A stretch of DNA of 26,086 bases from Spirochaetes bacterium GWF1_49_6 (GTDB taxonomy: Bacteria > Spirochaetota > Brevinematia > Brevinematales > GWF1-51-8): positions 3,795 through 29,880 of the forward strand of contig MIBD01000123.1 of the NCBI GenBank assembly GCA_001829395.1, read 5' to 3'. Below the pieces are notes generated by a model that was not told where the DNA came from, did no database searches, and saw only the letters and a program-made list of their open reading frames with translations. Position numbers and translations under genes: made by a program. Shown here in pieces: positions 1-7,067 of this stretch; position 1 is the first letter of the stretch; the number at the start of each line of letters is the position of its first letter.

Positions 1-278
1 AGCGTAACTTTCCCGCACCCCGCGAGTATCGCCGCGAGTTTTACCGATTGGAATACGATCCCGCCGTCCAGCGCGATTTCCCCGCTGTTTATCGACACAA
101 TCCCCTTATCGAGGGTATGTCCCGACGGTTTGACGAGCGGGCGCGCGTCATGTATCTCGCGGATAATCATTTTCTCAAGGTCGGGGGAAAGTTCGGATTT
201 CTTTTTATTGTACCCCATGCGGGTGAGGACGTTCTCTAACGGGGGGGTGATGGTTTCTAGGGAGAATTTGCGTATCAC
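1..278 (-). CDS. Methionine synthase activation-domain-like protein (5' part, runs off left edge)
   Basis: About 92 N-terminal codons are visible before the window ends. The reading frame is the same as the preceding kinase gene, whose TAA lies at 294-296. The first possible start after that stop is GTG at 278, which gives VIRKFSLETI and so on. The pattern LxRMGY near residue 20, a KPSG segment around residue 55, and GGIxFxSxKLAxxLxGCxKV at the right end resemble small proteins related to the reactivation domain of cobalamin-dependent methionine synthase (MetH). In MetH this domain binds S-adenosylmethionine; in the stand-alone proteins the role is unclear. No good ribosome site precedes the GTG, so translation may be coupled to the kinase gene 15 nt upstream. 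The family call is from pattern memory on a fragment only. Confidence 0.55.
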   Translation of the reverse strand, partial: MIRKFSLETITPPLENVLTRMGYNKKKSELSPDLEKMIIREIHDARPLVKPSGHTLDKGIVSINSGEIALDGGIVFQSVKLAAILAGCGKVT

Positions 279-293
279 GGCGGGTTCCGGGAC

Positions 294-1685
294 TTAATTC
301 AGCAGGAGGCGCGCGGAAAATTTACTGCCGACGCCGTAGGTGCTGTCTACCGAAACGTCGCCGTTATAATAGCGGAGGAACTTTCGGACAAGAAACAATC
401 CCAGCCCAGCGCCCTTCTCGTTCAGGGTGGGAGAGGTCTCGGTACGGTAGAACTGCTCGAAAACGCTATGGATATCGCTCTTTTTTATTCCGTGCCCGGA
501 ATCGATAATATCGACCATCAGGTAATCGCCCTGCTTATACCCGCGTATCTCGATTTTCCCGTCCACCCGGTTATAGAAAATAGCGTTGGAAATCAATTCC
601 TCGAATATGGTACGCATAATCTGACGGTTGCCGTGATAAGCCTTGAAGTGCTCGGACATATCCACCGATACGGTGATATTCCGCTTTTTTATCTCTTCCT
701 TGTAGAAGTCGAGGATGAAATCGAACAAGGCGGTAAAATCGACCTCGTCGCAATAAAGGTCTTCGACTTCTTTTTCGAGCTCCTGGATGGTCAGCACGCG
801 GACGACCGTTTTTTCCGACTGCTGAATCAGGTATGTCATCCGTTCCAGATCGGATTTAACGGATGCATTCTCGCACAAATCGGATTGGGAGGTTTTCGTC
901 AGCAGCTTCGCTACTTCTTCCAGCGGTTTTTTTAATTTCTTGGATACTTCGTTCATCAACTGATCCTTCAGATTGACTAACTTCATCAATTCAAGGTTCT
1001 GTTCCTTAATCTTCTGGTACAGCGAGGCGTTATTCATCGAAATCGCCGCCTGCGAACAGAATAAATCCGCGATATCCTGATCCTGTATCCTGAACGTTTT
1101 GTCCTCGGAGATAATATCTACGTAAACGATGCCCATGAGGTGTTCTTCATAGAGGAGCGGCAGACACACGAAAGATAGCGACCTCATTTTACCGCTGATT
1201 TCGAGATCCTCGAAAAGACGGAATACCGGCTTCCTATAACGCGCTACCTCGTCTATATAAAGCAGACAAAATTGAAAATAGGGTTGATTCACTTCATCGG
1301 CATTGAAGTTGCTGAATATAACAGGTTCGGTCTTTCCTTTGCTATAAAAAAACATGACGCCGCGTTGGGCTTTTAATGATGTGATGAGTCCTTCGAGGAC
1401 TTTTTCCAGAAGTTTCTGTTCGTCAAGGATGGAACTGATATTTTTATTGATCTCCAGCATTGTCCGCAGAACTTCATCACGGAGACGGAGTTCACGTTCG
1501 GAAAAATCGCTGAGTTTCGACTGGGTCTTGATTGTTTCTTCCTTCTCAATCAATTCCTGCGTCGTCATTTTCTCAACATTCCCGTATGCCCGTAAGACCA
1601 TCTGCATATACTTGATGTCTTCATCCTTGGACTTGAGTTCTTTTGTTAAACGCTCAATATCTTGCCGATACTCTTCCTCAGTCAC
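294..1685 (-). CDS. GAF-domain histidine-kinase-like protein with degenerate H-box
   Basis: This is a 463-residue cytoplasmic sensor with no membrane segments. Residues 1-75 are charged and probably coiled coil. Residues about 85-225 form a GAF-type sensor domain. A dimerisation helix follows at about 235-295, then a HATPase domain at about 345-463. The ATP-binding boxes are intact: N-box with N367, G1 box D395-S-G-H-G399, F-box around F409 and F412, and G2 box G425-A-G-L-G429. At the H-box, where kinases have S-H-E-L-R-T-P-L, the protein has S248-K-K-L-K-K-P-L255, so Lys249 (codon AAG) takes the place of the phosphorylated histidine. Start is GTG at 1685, preceded by an AGGGGG ribosome site. 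It lies 79 nt after a membrane-protein gene and 15 nt before the next gene. No response regulator is visible. The role is unknown; it may be a phosphatase-type or non-catalytic sensor. Confidence 0.85.
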   Translation of the reverse strand: MTEEEYRQDIERLTKELKSKDEDIKYMQMVLRAYGNVEKMTTQELIEKEETIKTQSKLSDFSERELRLRDEVLRTMLEINKNISSILDEQKLLEKVLEGLITSLKAQRGVMFFYSKGKTEPVIFSNFNADEVNQPYFQFCLLYIDEVARYRKPVFRLFEDLEISGKMRSLSFVCLPLLYEEHLMGIVYVDIISEDKTFRIQDQDIADLFCSQAAISMNNASLYQKIKEQNLELMKLVNLKDQLMNEVSKKLKKPLEEVAKLLTKTSQSDLCENASVKSDLERMTYLIQQSEKTVVRVLTIQELEKEVEDLYCDEVDFTALFDFILDFYKEEIKKRNITVSVDMSEHFKAYHGNRQIMRTIFEELISNAIFYNRVDGKIEIRGYKQGDYLMVDIIDSGHGIKKSDIHSVFEQFYRTETSPTLNEKGAGLGLFLVRKFLRYYNGDVSVDSTYGVGSKFSARLLLN

Positions 1686-1764
1686 ATAGCCCCCTGTAAC
1701 GTCTTAGCCTGCTACTTCTTCTGCTATAGTTTAATTCAAACTTAGTTGAAAATCAAGACAATTC

Positions 1765-2628
1765 CTATTTATCTTTTTCCTTTGCAACTTCTTTCTCGGC
1801 ATCCTCCGCTTCCTGCTTCCTCAGCTTTCCCGAGAACGGGCTAAATAAGTCGCGTACCGATCTCTTTGGAAAATCCTTCCCCTGGGGGAAATCGTCGAAT
1901 ACATAACGGTATGTCCATGTATGCATCGTGGTGACAAATCCCATATATGCGAAGATAGGGATAACCGTCAGGAACGGCGAGACCGCCGGGATAGTAAAAA
2001 TAAAGAAAATTAACAGATTGATGATAGCGAGGCCGAGCATCACCAGCCCCTTTTTCACCATCCAGTACAGGGAGATCATATAATACGACCCGATTTTCAG
2101 ACGGTCTTCCTTCTTTTCCGCGAGGTCGGATATCACAAGGGGCGCCATAATAAACTGCGACAGGAGGAAGCTGAATATAAACCACCCCGATAATCCGATC
2201 AGGATATAATTCCACGGGTAGAGATTGACCAGCTTATCACGGAAATACAGTATCGAATAACCCAGCAGGAGTCCCGCCGTGGTGTTAATCAGCGTAAATA
2301 TCATTCCCTTACCGAATACCTTGCGTAATTCTCCCCAGTACTCCCGGAAATAGGACTTGGTTTCGCCGTCGATCAGCTTCGCCTGCATCGAGTACGCGGC
2401 GAGTGTAGTCGGGAACGTCTGCATATTGAGGATAGACCCCATCAGCACGAGAAAGAACGCGTCCTTATATTGAAGGATAAATCCCATATCCTCGGCGAAA
2501 AGCCAGCGGAATCCCGCGATAATCACCAGATAGAACGGGTTCGCCGCTCCGAGCAGGGATGTAAAAACGGCGTAGGACAGATTATCCCACCAGCTCCAAA
2601 AGGTTCGTTTGATAATACTGAAAAACAT
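1765..2628 (-). CDS. Six-TM integral membrane protein, function unknown
   Basis: This 287-residue protein has about six hydrophobic segments (roughly residues 15-40, 55-78, 105-130, 138-165, 190-213 and 215-237). They are followed by a hydrophilic, highly charged C-terminal tail (about 250-287) that should be cytoplasmic. The N-terminal part, with a Trp pair and an NP motif after the first segment, recalls DUF624/YesL-type bacterial membrane proteins, but I would not assign it with confidence. The ATG at 2628 follows a GAGGGG ribosome site at short spacing. The gene has its own consensus sigma70 promoter at 2661-2689. The histidine-kinase-like gene lies 79 nt downstream on the same strand and could be co-transcribed. 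No catalytic motif was recognised. Confidence 0.75.
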   Translation of the reverse strand: MFFSIIKRTFWSWWDNLSYAVFTSLLGAANPFYLVIIAGFRWLFAEDMGFILQYKDAFFLVLMGSILNMQTFPTTLAAYSMQAKLIDGETKSYFREYWGELRKVFGKGMIFTLINTTAGLLLGYSILYFRDKLVNLYPWNYILIGLSGWFIFSFLLSQFIMAPLVISDLAEKKEDRLKIGSYYMISLYWMVKKGLVMLGLAIINLLIFFIFTIPAVSPFLTVIPIFAYMGFVTTMHTWTYRYVFDDFPQGKDFPKRSVRDLFSPFSGKLRKQEAEDAEKEVAKEKDK

Positions 2629-2660
2629 AAACCCCTCGTTTCTTGTTAGTTCAGAAGAGT

Positions 2661-2689
2661 ATTATATCGTTCGCTCTCCCTTCTGTCAA
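2661..2689 (-). promoter_or_regulatory. Consensus sigma70 promoter for the membrane-protein gene
   Basis: On the minus strand, TTGACA (2689-2684) and TATAAT (2666-2661) are separated by exactly 17 nt, a full match to the housekeeping consensus. Transcription should begin near 2654, leaving a short leader of about 25 nt before the ATG at 2628. The promoter is divergent from the hom promoter, with about 30 nt between the two -35 boxes. Confidence 0.85.
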
Positions 2690-2720
2690 ACTCTTTCTTC
2701 TTAAATTACGCCGTCCGAAA

Positions 2721-2749
2721 TTGCTAAAACCTATTTTTTCAATTATAAT
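2721..2749 (+). promoter_or_regulatory. Sigma70 promoter for hom and the GH13 gene
   Basis: TTGCTA (2721-2726) and a perfect TATAAT (2744-2749) lie 17 nt apart in an AT-rich stretch. The predicted start is near 2756, about 34 nt before the hom ATG. I see no riboswitch, T-box or attenuator in that short leader, so threonine or methionine control by an RNA leader is unlikely here. Confidence 0.75.
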
Positions 2750-2789
2750 CTATTTTCTTAGTCGATGGTGACGCCAAGGAGGCTTTCAA

Positions 2790-4079
2790 ATGACAAAGGT
2801 CGGTGTTGCGCTCGTCGGTTTCGGGACTATCGGAACCGGTGTTCTGGAAATATTACAAAGCAACCGGGAACTGATTCAAAACCGTACCGGAGTGGATATT
2901 CAGCTGAAATATATTGTCGATATCGATATAAAAACGCCCCGCCGTGTCATGCCCGACTCTTCGGTCAAGATGACCACGGATTATAAAGTGGCGTTGAAAG
3001 ACCCCGATGTGGAGATTATTATCGAACTGGTCGGCGGTACCGGATTCGCCCTGCAACTGGTGGAGGAGACGTTACGCGCGGGTAAGAATGTCGTGACCGC
3101 GAATAAAGCCCTTCTCGCTGAAAAAGCCGATGTCGTATTCGGGCTCCGTAACGAGGTCGGTAAGGTCATCGGTTTCGAGGGGAGTGTCGCGGGGGGTATC
3201 CCGATTATCCGCACGGTCACTAACGCGCTCGCCGCGGACAATATCACCGCATTATACGGGATTGTCAACGGGACGACAAATTATATACTGACGAAGATGT
3301 CCGAAGAGAAGATGGATTTCAAGACCGCGCTGGGTCAGGCGCAGGAACTCGGATTCGCCGAGGCCGACCCCACGCTGGATATAGGCGGGTTCGACGCGGC
3401 GCATAAGATCGCGATTCTCGGCGCGCTCGCGTTCAACTGCCCCGTCCCGTACCAGCAGGTATATGTCGAGGGTATCGACTCGGTCGATCTGATCGACATC
3501 AACTACGCCGCGCAGATGGGGTACGTCCTCAAGCTGATCGGTATCGCGCGTATCGACGCGGATGAACGGGTCGAGTTCCGGGTACATCCGACGCTCCTGC
3601 CAGAAAAGCACCAGCTCGCCGCGATCAGAAACGAGTATAACGCCATAATGATAGAAAGCAAGTACCTCGGTACGTCCCTGTACTATGGGCGCGGAGCGGG
3701 ATCGCGTCCCACCGCGACCGCTGTGATGGCGGATATTATTTCCATCGGACGTTCGCTCGATAATCCCGAACGTTCCTCCAAGTACCAGAATTTTAACAAT
3801 TACCCGGTCAAGCCGATGGGCGATGTCGAATCGCGCTACTATCTGCGGTTTAACGTCCGCGATCAGGTGGGAGTCCTATCCGGCATATCGGGAATATTCT
3901 CCGAATACAGTATCAGTATTTCCTCGGTTGTTCAGCACGAGACCAAGACCGGCGATCATGTCCCGTTAATCCTGACCACTCACCGCGCGAAAGAAAGCAA
4001 TATTTTAAGCGCGCTGGAAAGAATAGAGAAATTGGAGTATTCCAACGGCAGAGGCATCATGATACGGATATTGGACTAA
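2790..4079 (+). CDS. hom: Homoserine dehydrogenase with C-terminal ACT domain
   Basis: This enzyme reduces aspartate semialdehyde to homoserine with NAD(P)H, at the branch to threonine and methionine. At 429 residues it has the usual length of the monofunctional enzyme. The Rossmann motif G10-F-G-T-I-G15 is present, as is the T103-A-N-K-A substrate-site motif with K106. NGTTN at 160-164 and the catalytic region E191-ADP...AAHK206 follow, then YYGRGAGSRPT at 298-308. Residues about 350-425 form an ACT domain, which usually mediates feedback inhibition by threonine. The ATG at 2790 follows AAGGAGG with 7-nt spacing. It is not fused to aspartokinase, and no thrB or thrC lies next to it. Its downstream neighbour begins 15 nt after the stop. 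Confidence 0.97.
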   Translation: MTKVGVALVGFGTIGTGVLEILQSNRELIQNRTGVDIQLKYIVDIDIKTPRRVMPDSSVKMTTDYKVALKDPDVEIIIELVGGTGFALQLVEETLRAGKNVVTANKALLAEKADVVFGLRNEVGKVIGFEGSVAGGIPIIRTVTNALAADNITALYGIVNGTTNYILTKMSEEKMDFKTALGQAQELGFAEADPTLDIGGFDAAHKIAILGALAFNCPVPYQQVYVEGIDSVDLIDINYAAQMGYVLKLIGIARIDADERVEFRVHPTLLPEKHQLAAIRNEYNAIMIESKYLGTSLYYGRGAGSRPTATAVMADIISIGRSLDNPERSSKYQNFNNYPVKPMGDVESRYYLRFNVRDQVGVLSGISGIFSEYSISISSVVQHETKTGDHVPLILTTHRAKESNILSALERIEKLEYSNGRGIMIRILD

Positions 4080-4094
4080 ATAAGGGAGATTACG

Positions 4095-6071
4095 ATGGCA
4101 ATCCGGCACTTTGAAAAATTCTTCGCGATTGCGGAAAAGCTCGCGCTCAAGAAAAAGAAAGACCTGAACGAGCTCCGCGAGATCGGGGAAACGATACTCG
4201 GCGAGTATACCGCGAAGGGTCATATGACGCTGATGCCTCACGATAGCCTCAAGATGGAGTACTATAGCCTGATCCCGTTAATTAAACATCTCCTTGAGAA
4301 GCACGGGAATCCCGATATAGTGCAGTCGCCGGTGGAAAAGATGCCCGATTCGAGCTGGATGGCGGATGCATCGTTCTGCTTCATCAATGTACGCGGTACG
4401 GGAGCCGCTTCCGGCACGCACGGCGACTTTATCAACGCCGCGAAACTTTTGCCCGTCCTCCGGGTAAACTCCATCCACCTCGCGCCGTTTTTCGAATGCG
4501 CGCTGGAAATTATCTACGGAATCGACACATTGACTATCATAGACGAGAACACGGTCAACGCGGAGTTCCTGAAGGCGGGGATGAAGTCCGACGAGCAGGT
4601 GCGCTTCTTTACCGACCTCGCGCATCTTCTCGGGATGACCGTCGGGTTCGATATCGAACCGCATACCTCGCAATTCTCGCGTATCGCGTTGGAACACCCG
4701 GAGTACTTTCGATGGATCCGGCTTTCCGCGTCGCGTGAAGAAATCGCCGGTAAGAAAAAACAGCTGGATATGCTGACCGACGCCGCGCAAAAGGAAATCC
4801 ATGCGGCGATAAAACCGCTTCGTGAAAAAGTGCTTGCCAAATACGGCCTGAAGTCGCTCGAGCAATCCGGAAAGGACGCCGTATCCAAGAAGGCGCATTA
4901 CGAACTGATCGACGAACTCATCGCGGCGGGGTTTTGGACTGTCCCGTCCCATACATGGAAGGGCGCGGGCTTGCCGGAATTCTCGCATTACGTGGATGAA
5001 CAGGAATTCCCGGAATTCAAGTACCTTTCCACCGACGGGGAAGACCACCGGGAGCACGCGTTCGGGACGCTCACCCCGTTCCGTTTCTATGACAATATCC
5101 CGCTGAACCGTATCCCCAAGCCCAACAACCCGCCTGTCCCCAACGAGGAGACTATTAAATATTTCACTAATATCTTTCCCGCGCTCTATAAAAAATTCCG
5201 CTTCGATTACCTGCGTTTCGATTATGTCGATCATGTGTGGGACTCGGTGCTCGATAAGGCCGGTAAAATCCCCATCTCCGACAGAATTACCCCATACGTG
5301 CTGAAAAAAACCATCGCGAAGGCGCGTTCCGGCGGGCGTAAGTTTATCGGGGCTATGGCCGAACGAATGGGCACCGATATACAGGTCTATAAAAAGGCGG
5401 GATTCGATCTCCTTCTCGGCGACGATATTCTCAAACCTATCGGACTGCCGCTCCTGAAAGATACGTTCAAGCTGAATAAAAAGATAGAGAAGCTCAACTC
5501 CAAGCCGGGAAAGAAGGTCAACATCCAGTTCGCGGTCGATACCCACGATTCGTCTCATCCCCTGTTCAATGTCACTCCTATGCTGATCTACGGAGCGAAG
5601 GGTGTCGGTATGCGGATGTTTATCGCGAGGTTCTCCGGGTGGGGCAACGCCATCCGTTCGAAATACGAACTGATCGGGAATCAGGACGGCACTACCGGGC
5701 TATATCTCGCGAATAATAAGGTTGTTTCGGTCGAGTGGAAAAGTGAAAAGGACATGAACGATATCTATCATAATATCGAGAATACCTACGACTTTTTACT
5801 TCCCCGCCTGAAAAAAGCCAATTTCGTGGACTTTATTCCCATCCAGCGGAAGGCGGCTTACTGGATATTCGAGGACGATCAGGGGAAAATGGTGTTTATC
5901 GTGAACCTGACCGAGCATGCGTCTATCCCGTCGATACTGATAAAAGAGATCAAGGTATTCAAGTGCGCTTCGATGATCAATCCCTATACCGGGCAGAAAC
6001 GGATGATGTCGCATCTGCTGGTTAACGAACTCCCGCCGCTCGAATGCAGGATTGTTTTTATTCAGGTTTAG
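4095..6071 (+). CDS. Divergent GH13 (alpha-amylase family) glycosidase or transglycosidase
   Basis: This is a 658-residue protein with no signal peptide, so it is probably cytoplasmic. The four GH13 regions can be read in order: region I G184-F-D-I-E-P-H190, region II L373-R-F-D-Y-V-D-H380 with the expected Arg-x-Asp and His four residues after the Asp, region III A422-E423, and region IV H484-D485. The predicted triad is D376 nucleophile, E423 acid/base and D485 stabiliser. About 180 residues separate regions I and II, far more than in ordinary amylases, and include a helical Lys-rich stretch (about 208-275). The N-terminal 90 residues are helical and unfamiliar. A beta-rich C-terminal part (about 575-658) resembles the usual domain C. 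The ATG follows GGGAG. It lies 15 nt after hom, an unexpected partner. Substrate is unknown; trehalose, sucrose or maltodextrin metabolism are all possible. Confidence 0.75.
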   Translation: MAIRHFEKFFAIAEKLALKKKKDLNELREIGETILGEYTAKGHMTLMPHDSLKMEYYSLIPLIKHLLEKHGNPDIVQSPVEKMPDSSWMADASFCFINVRGTGAASGTHGDFINAAKLLPVLRVNSIHLAPFFECALEIIYGIDTLTIIDENTVNAEFLKAGMKSDEQVRFFTDLAHLLGMTVGFDIEPHTSQFSRIALEHPEYFRWIRLSASREEIAGKKKQLDMLTDAAQKEIHAAIKPLREKVLAKYGLKSLEQSGKDAVSKKAHYELIDELIAAGFWTVPSHTWKGAGLPEFSHYVDEQEFPEFKYLSTDGEDHREHAFGTLTPFRFYDNIPLNRIPKPNNPPVPNEETIKYFTNIFPALYKKFRFDYLRFDYVDHVWDSVLDKAGKIPISDRITPYVLKKTIAKARSGGRKFIGAMAERMGTDIQVYKKAGFDLLLGDDILKPIGLPLLKDTFKLNKKIEKLNSKPGKKVNIQFAVDTHDSSHPLFNVTPMLIYGAKGVGMRMFIARFSGWGNAIRSKYELIGNQDGTTGLYLANNKVVSVEWKSEKDMNDIYHNIENTYDFLLPRLKKANFVDFIPIQRKAAYWIFEDDQGKMVFIVNLTEHASIPSILIKEIKVFKCASMINPYTGQKRMMSHLLVNELPPLECRIVFIQV

Positions 6072-6603
6072 GATCGTCCTTTTTCGGCGCTTCCAGCCCC
6101 TTACGATAGAGTCCGTCCAATAACGAGGCGATACCTTTCGCATGATTCGCGCGTCTTTCCTTAATTACCTGCCCGACAGCCCCCGTCATCTCCGGGAACA
6201 TTTCCAACGCCCAGAATACGATTGCCAGCGCGCGTATCTTAGAATACTCGTCTTTATACTTCTCCAACGGGAATAGCGCCTTGAGGGTAAAGAATACCGC
6301 GCAGAATAGGGTGAACACCCGGAGGGACGACCTCGCGCCGTTCATCATCCCCTCATAGTAGATATTGATAAACCCGAGCGGGATAACCTGCCCGTCGGAA
6401 TAGACCAGCGACTTGATGATAAAAAGAGGTATCAGGAAGACAAGCAGGAATAATAACTGCTTCAAAAGCGCGGGGATTTTTTTCGGCGCGATAATCGTGG
6501 ACATGAGGATGAGCAGGGCGCACATTCCCGCCAGCACGATTTCCGGGATAAAAAAAATCCCTACCGCAAGTAACGATAGGGATGTTAATATCAGGATTGC
6601 CAT
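6058..6603 (-). CDS. EcfT-like transmembrane protein (ECF transporter T component), short
   Basis: This 181-residue protein has three or four hydrophobic segments (about 2-18, 20-38, 47-67 and 95-112). The middle holds Y83-EGMMNGARSSLR, matching the EGL...LR pattern of EcfT/CbiQ proteins. Near the end, E134-MFPE followed by R151-ANHAKG resembles the conserved Pro and the A-R-G coupling motif that contacts the ATPases. EcfT proteins are usually about 260 residues, so this one is short, mainly at the N-terminus. Its ATG shares bases with the rplQ stop (TAATG), implying translational coupling. In many Gram-positive bacteria rplQ is followed by ecfA-ecfA-ecfT-truA, which supports the call, although no ATPase gene is here. 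The C-terminal 14 nt overlap the convergent GH13 gene. Confidence 0.6.
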   Translation of the reverse strand: MAILILTSLSLLAVGIFFIPEIVLAGMCALLILMSTIIAPKKIPALLKQLLFLLVFLIPLFIIKSLVYSDGQVIPLGFINIYYEGMMNGARSSLRVFTLFCAVFFTLKALFPLEKYKDEYSKIRALAIVFWALEMFPEMTGAVGQVIKERRANHAKGIASLLDGLYRKGLEAPKKDDPKPE

Positions 6604-7067
6604 TATTTTTTAGCTTTCGCTTCTTTGACTTTCACTTCTTTCGCTTTCGGCTTCGCGGGAGCTTTCTCCGCGGCGGCCGCTTTGGGCTTGCGGTCTTCCG
6701 CCTTCTTCAGCATCTCAGGCACAAGTTCGATCATCGCCATTTCGGTACCGTCGTTGGAACGGAAACCGAGACGGAAGATGCGTGTATATCCGCCGGGGCG
6801 TTCCTTATAGCGCAACGCGATATCGCCGAACAGCTTCCTGAGAAGCTCGTCGTCCTTGATCGTACGCGCGAGCAGACGGCGCATCGCGACAGTATCCGTG
6901 CGAGCCTTCGTGATTAACTTCTCGGCATACGGGCGGAGAGCTTTCGCTTTCTGTATGGTCGTCTTGATGCTTTCATAATTGAATAACGCGGACGCGAGAT
7001 TCTGCATCAGCGCTTTTCTATGCGAACTGGTTCGGCTGAGTTTTCTTACTTTCTTTCCGTGTCTCAT
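6603..7067 (-). CDS. rplQ: 50S ribosomal protein L17
   Basis: L17 binds 23S rRNA near the exit of the peptide tunnel. The start MRHGKKVRKLSR and the following helices are typical, and PGGYTRIFRLGFR at 91-103 is the conserved C-terminal core. The core ends near residue 125. The last 29 residues (126-154) are an added tail made almost only of Lys, Ala, Pro, Glu and Val, absent from the approximately 120-residue family members. The ATG overlaps the rpoA stop by 4 nt (ATGA), and the TAA overlaps the start of the next gene. Such coupling keeps it in step with rpoA. Confidence 0.97.
   Translation of the reverse strand: MRHGKKVRKLSRTSSHRKALMQNLASALFNYESIKTTIQKAKALRPYAEKLITKARTDTVAMRRLLARTIKDDELLRKLFGDIALRYKERPGGYTRIFRLGFRSNDGTEMAMIELVPEMLKKAEDRKPKAAAAEKAPAKPKAKEVKVKEAKAKK

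Noticed and set aside
48..239. Plus-strand open frame of 63 codons at the left edge
   Set aside because: It is antisense to the minus-strand frame starting at 278, which has a recognisable family pattern; the plus frame has no ribosome site or known motif.
1727..1743. Small inverted repeat AGTTT/AAACT and a TTGATT...TAAACT pair upstream of the kinase-like gene
   Set aside because: The arms are 5 bp in AT-rich DNA, and the boxes match sigma70 at only 4 of 6 positions each; not distinguishable from chance.
2765..2986. ATG-led frame beginning in the hom leader
   Set aside because: It lacks its own ribosome site and runs out of frame through hom; the strong AAGGAGG serves the hom ATG at 2790.
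4278..5558. Long minus-strand open frame (426 codons) opposite the GH13 gene
   Set aside because: The composition is Arg/Asp/Val-rich with no recognisable domain, as expected for the antisense of a GC-biased third-position gene; the plus strand carries all GH13 motifs.
6070..6084. AGGA-TCG-TCCT followed by TTTT, looking like a terminator after the GH13 gene
   Set aside because: The stem is only 4 bp with a 3-nt loop, too weak for an intrinsic terminator, and it lies inside the convergent coding region.
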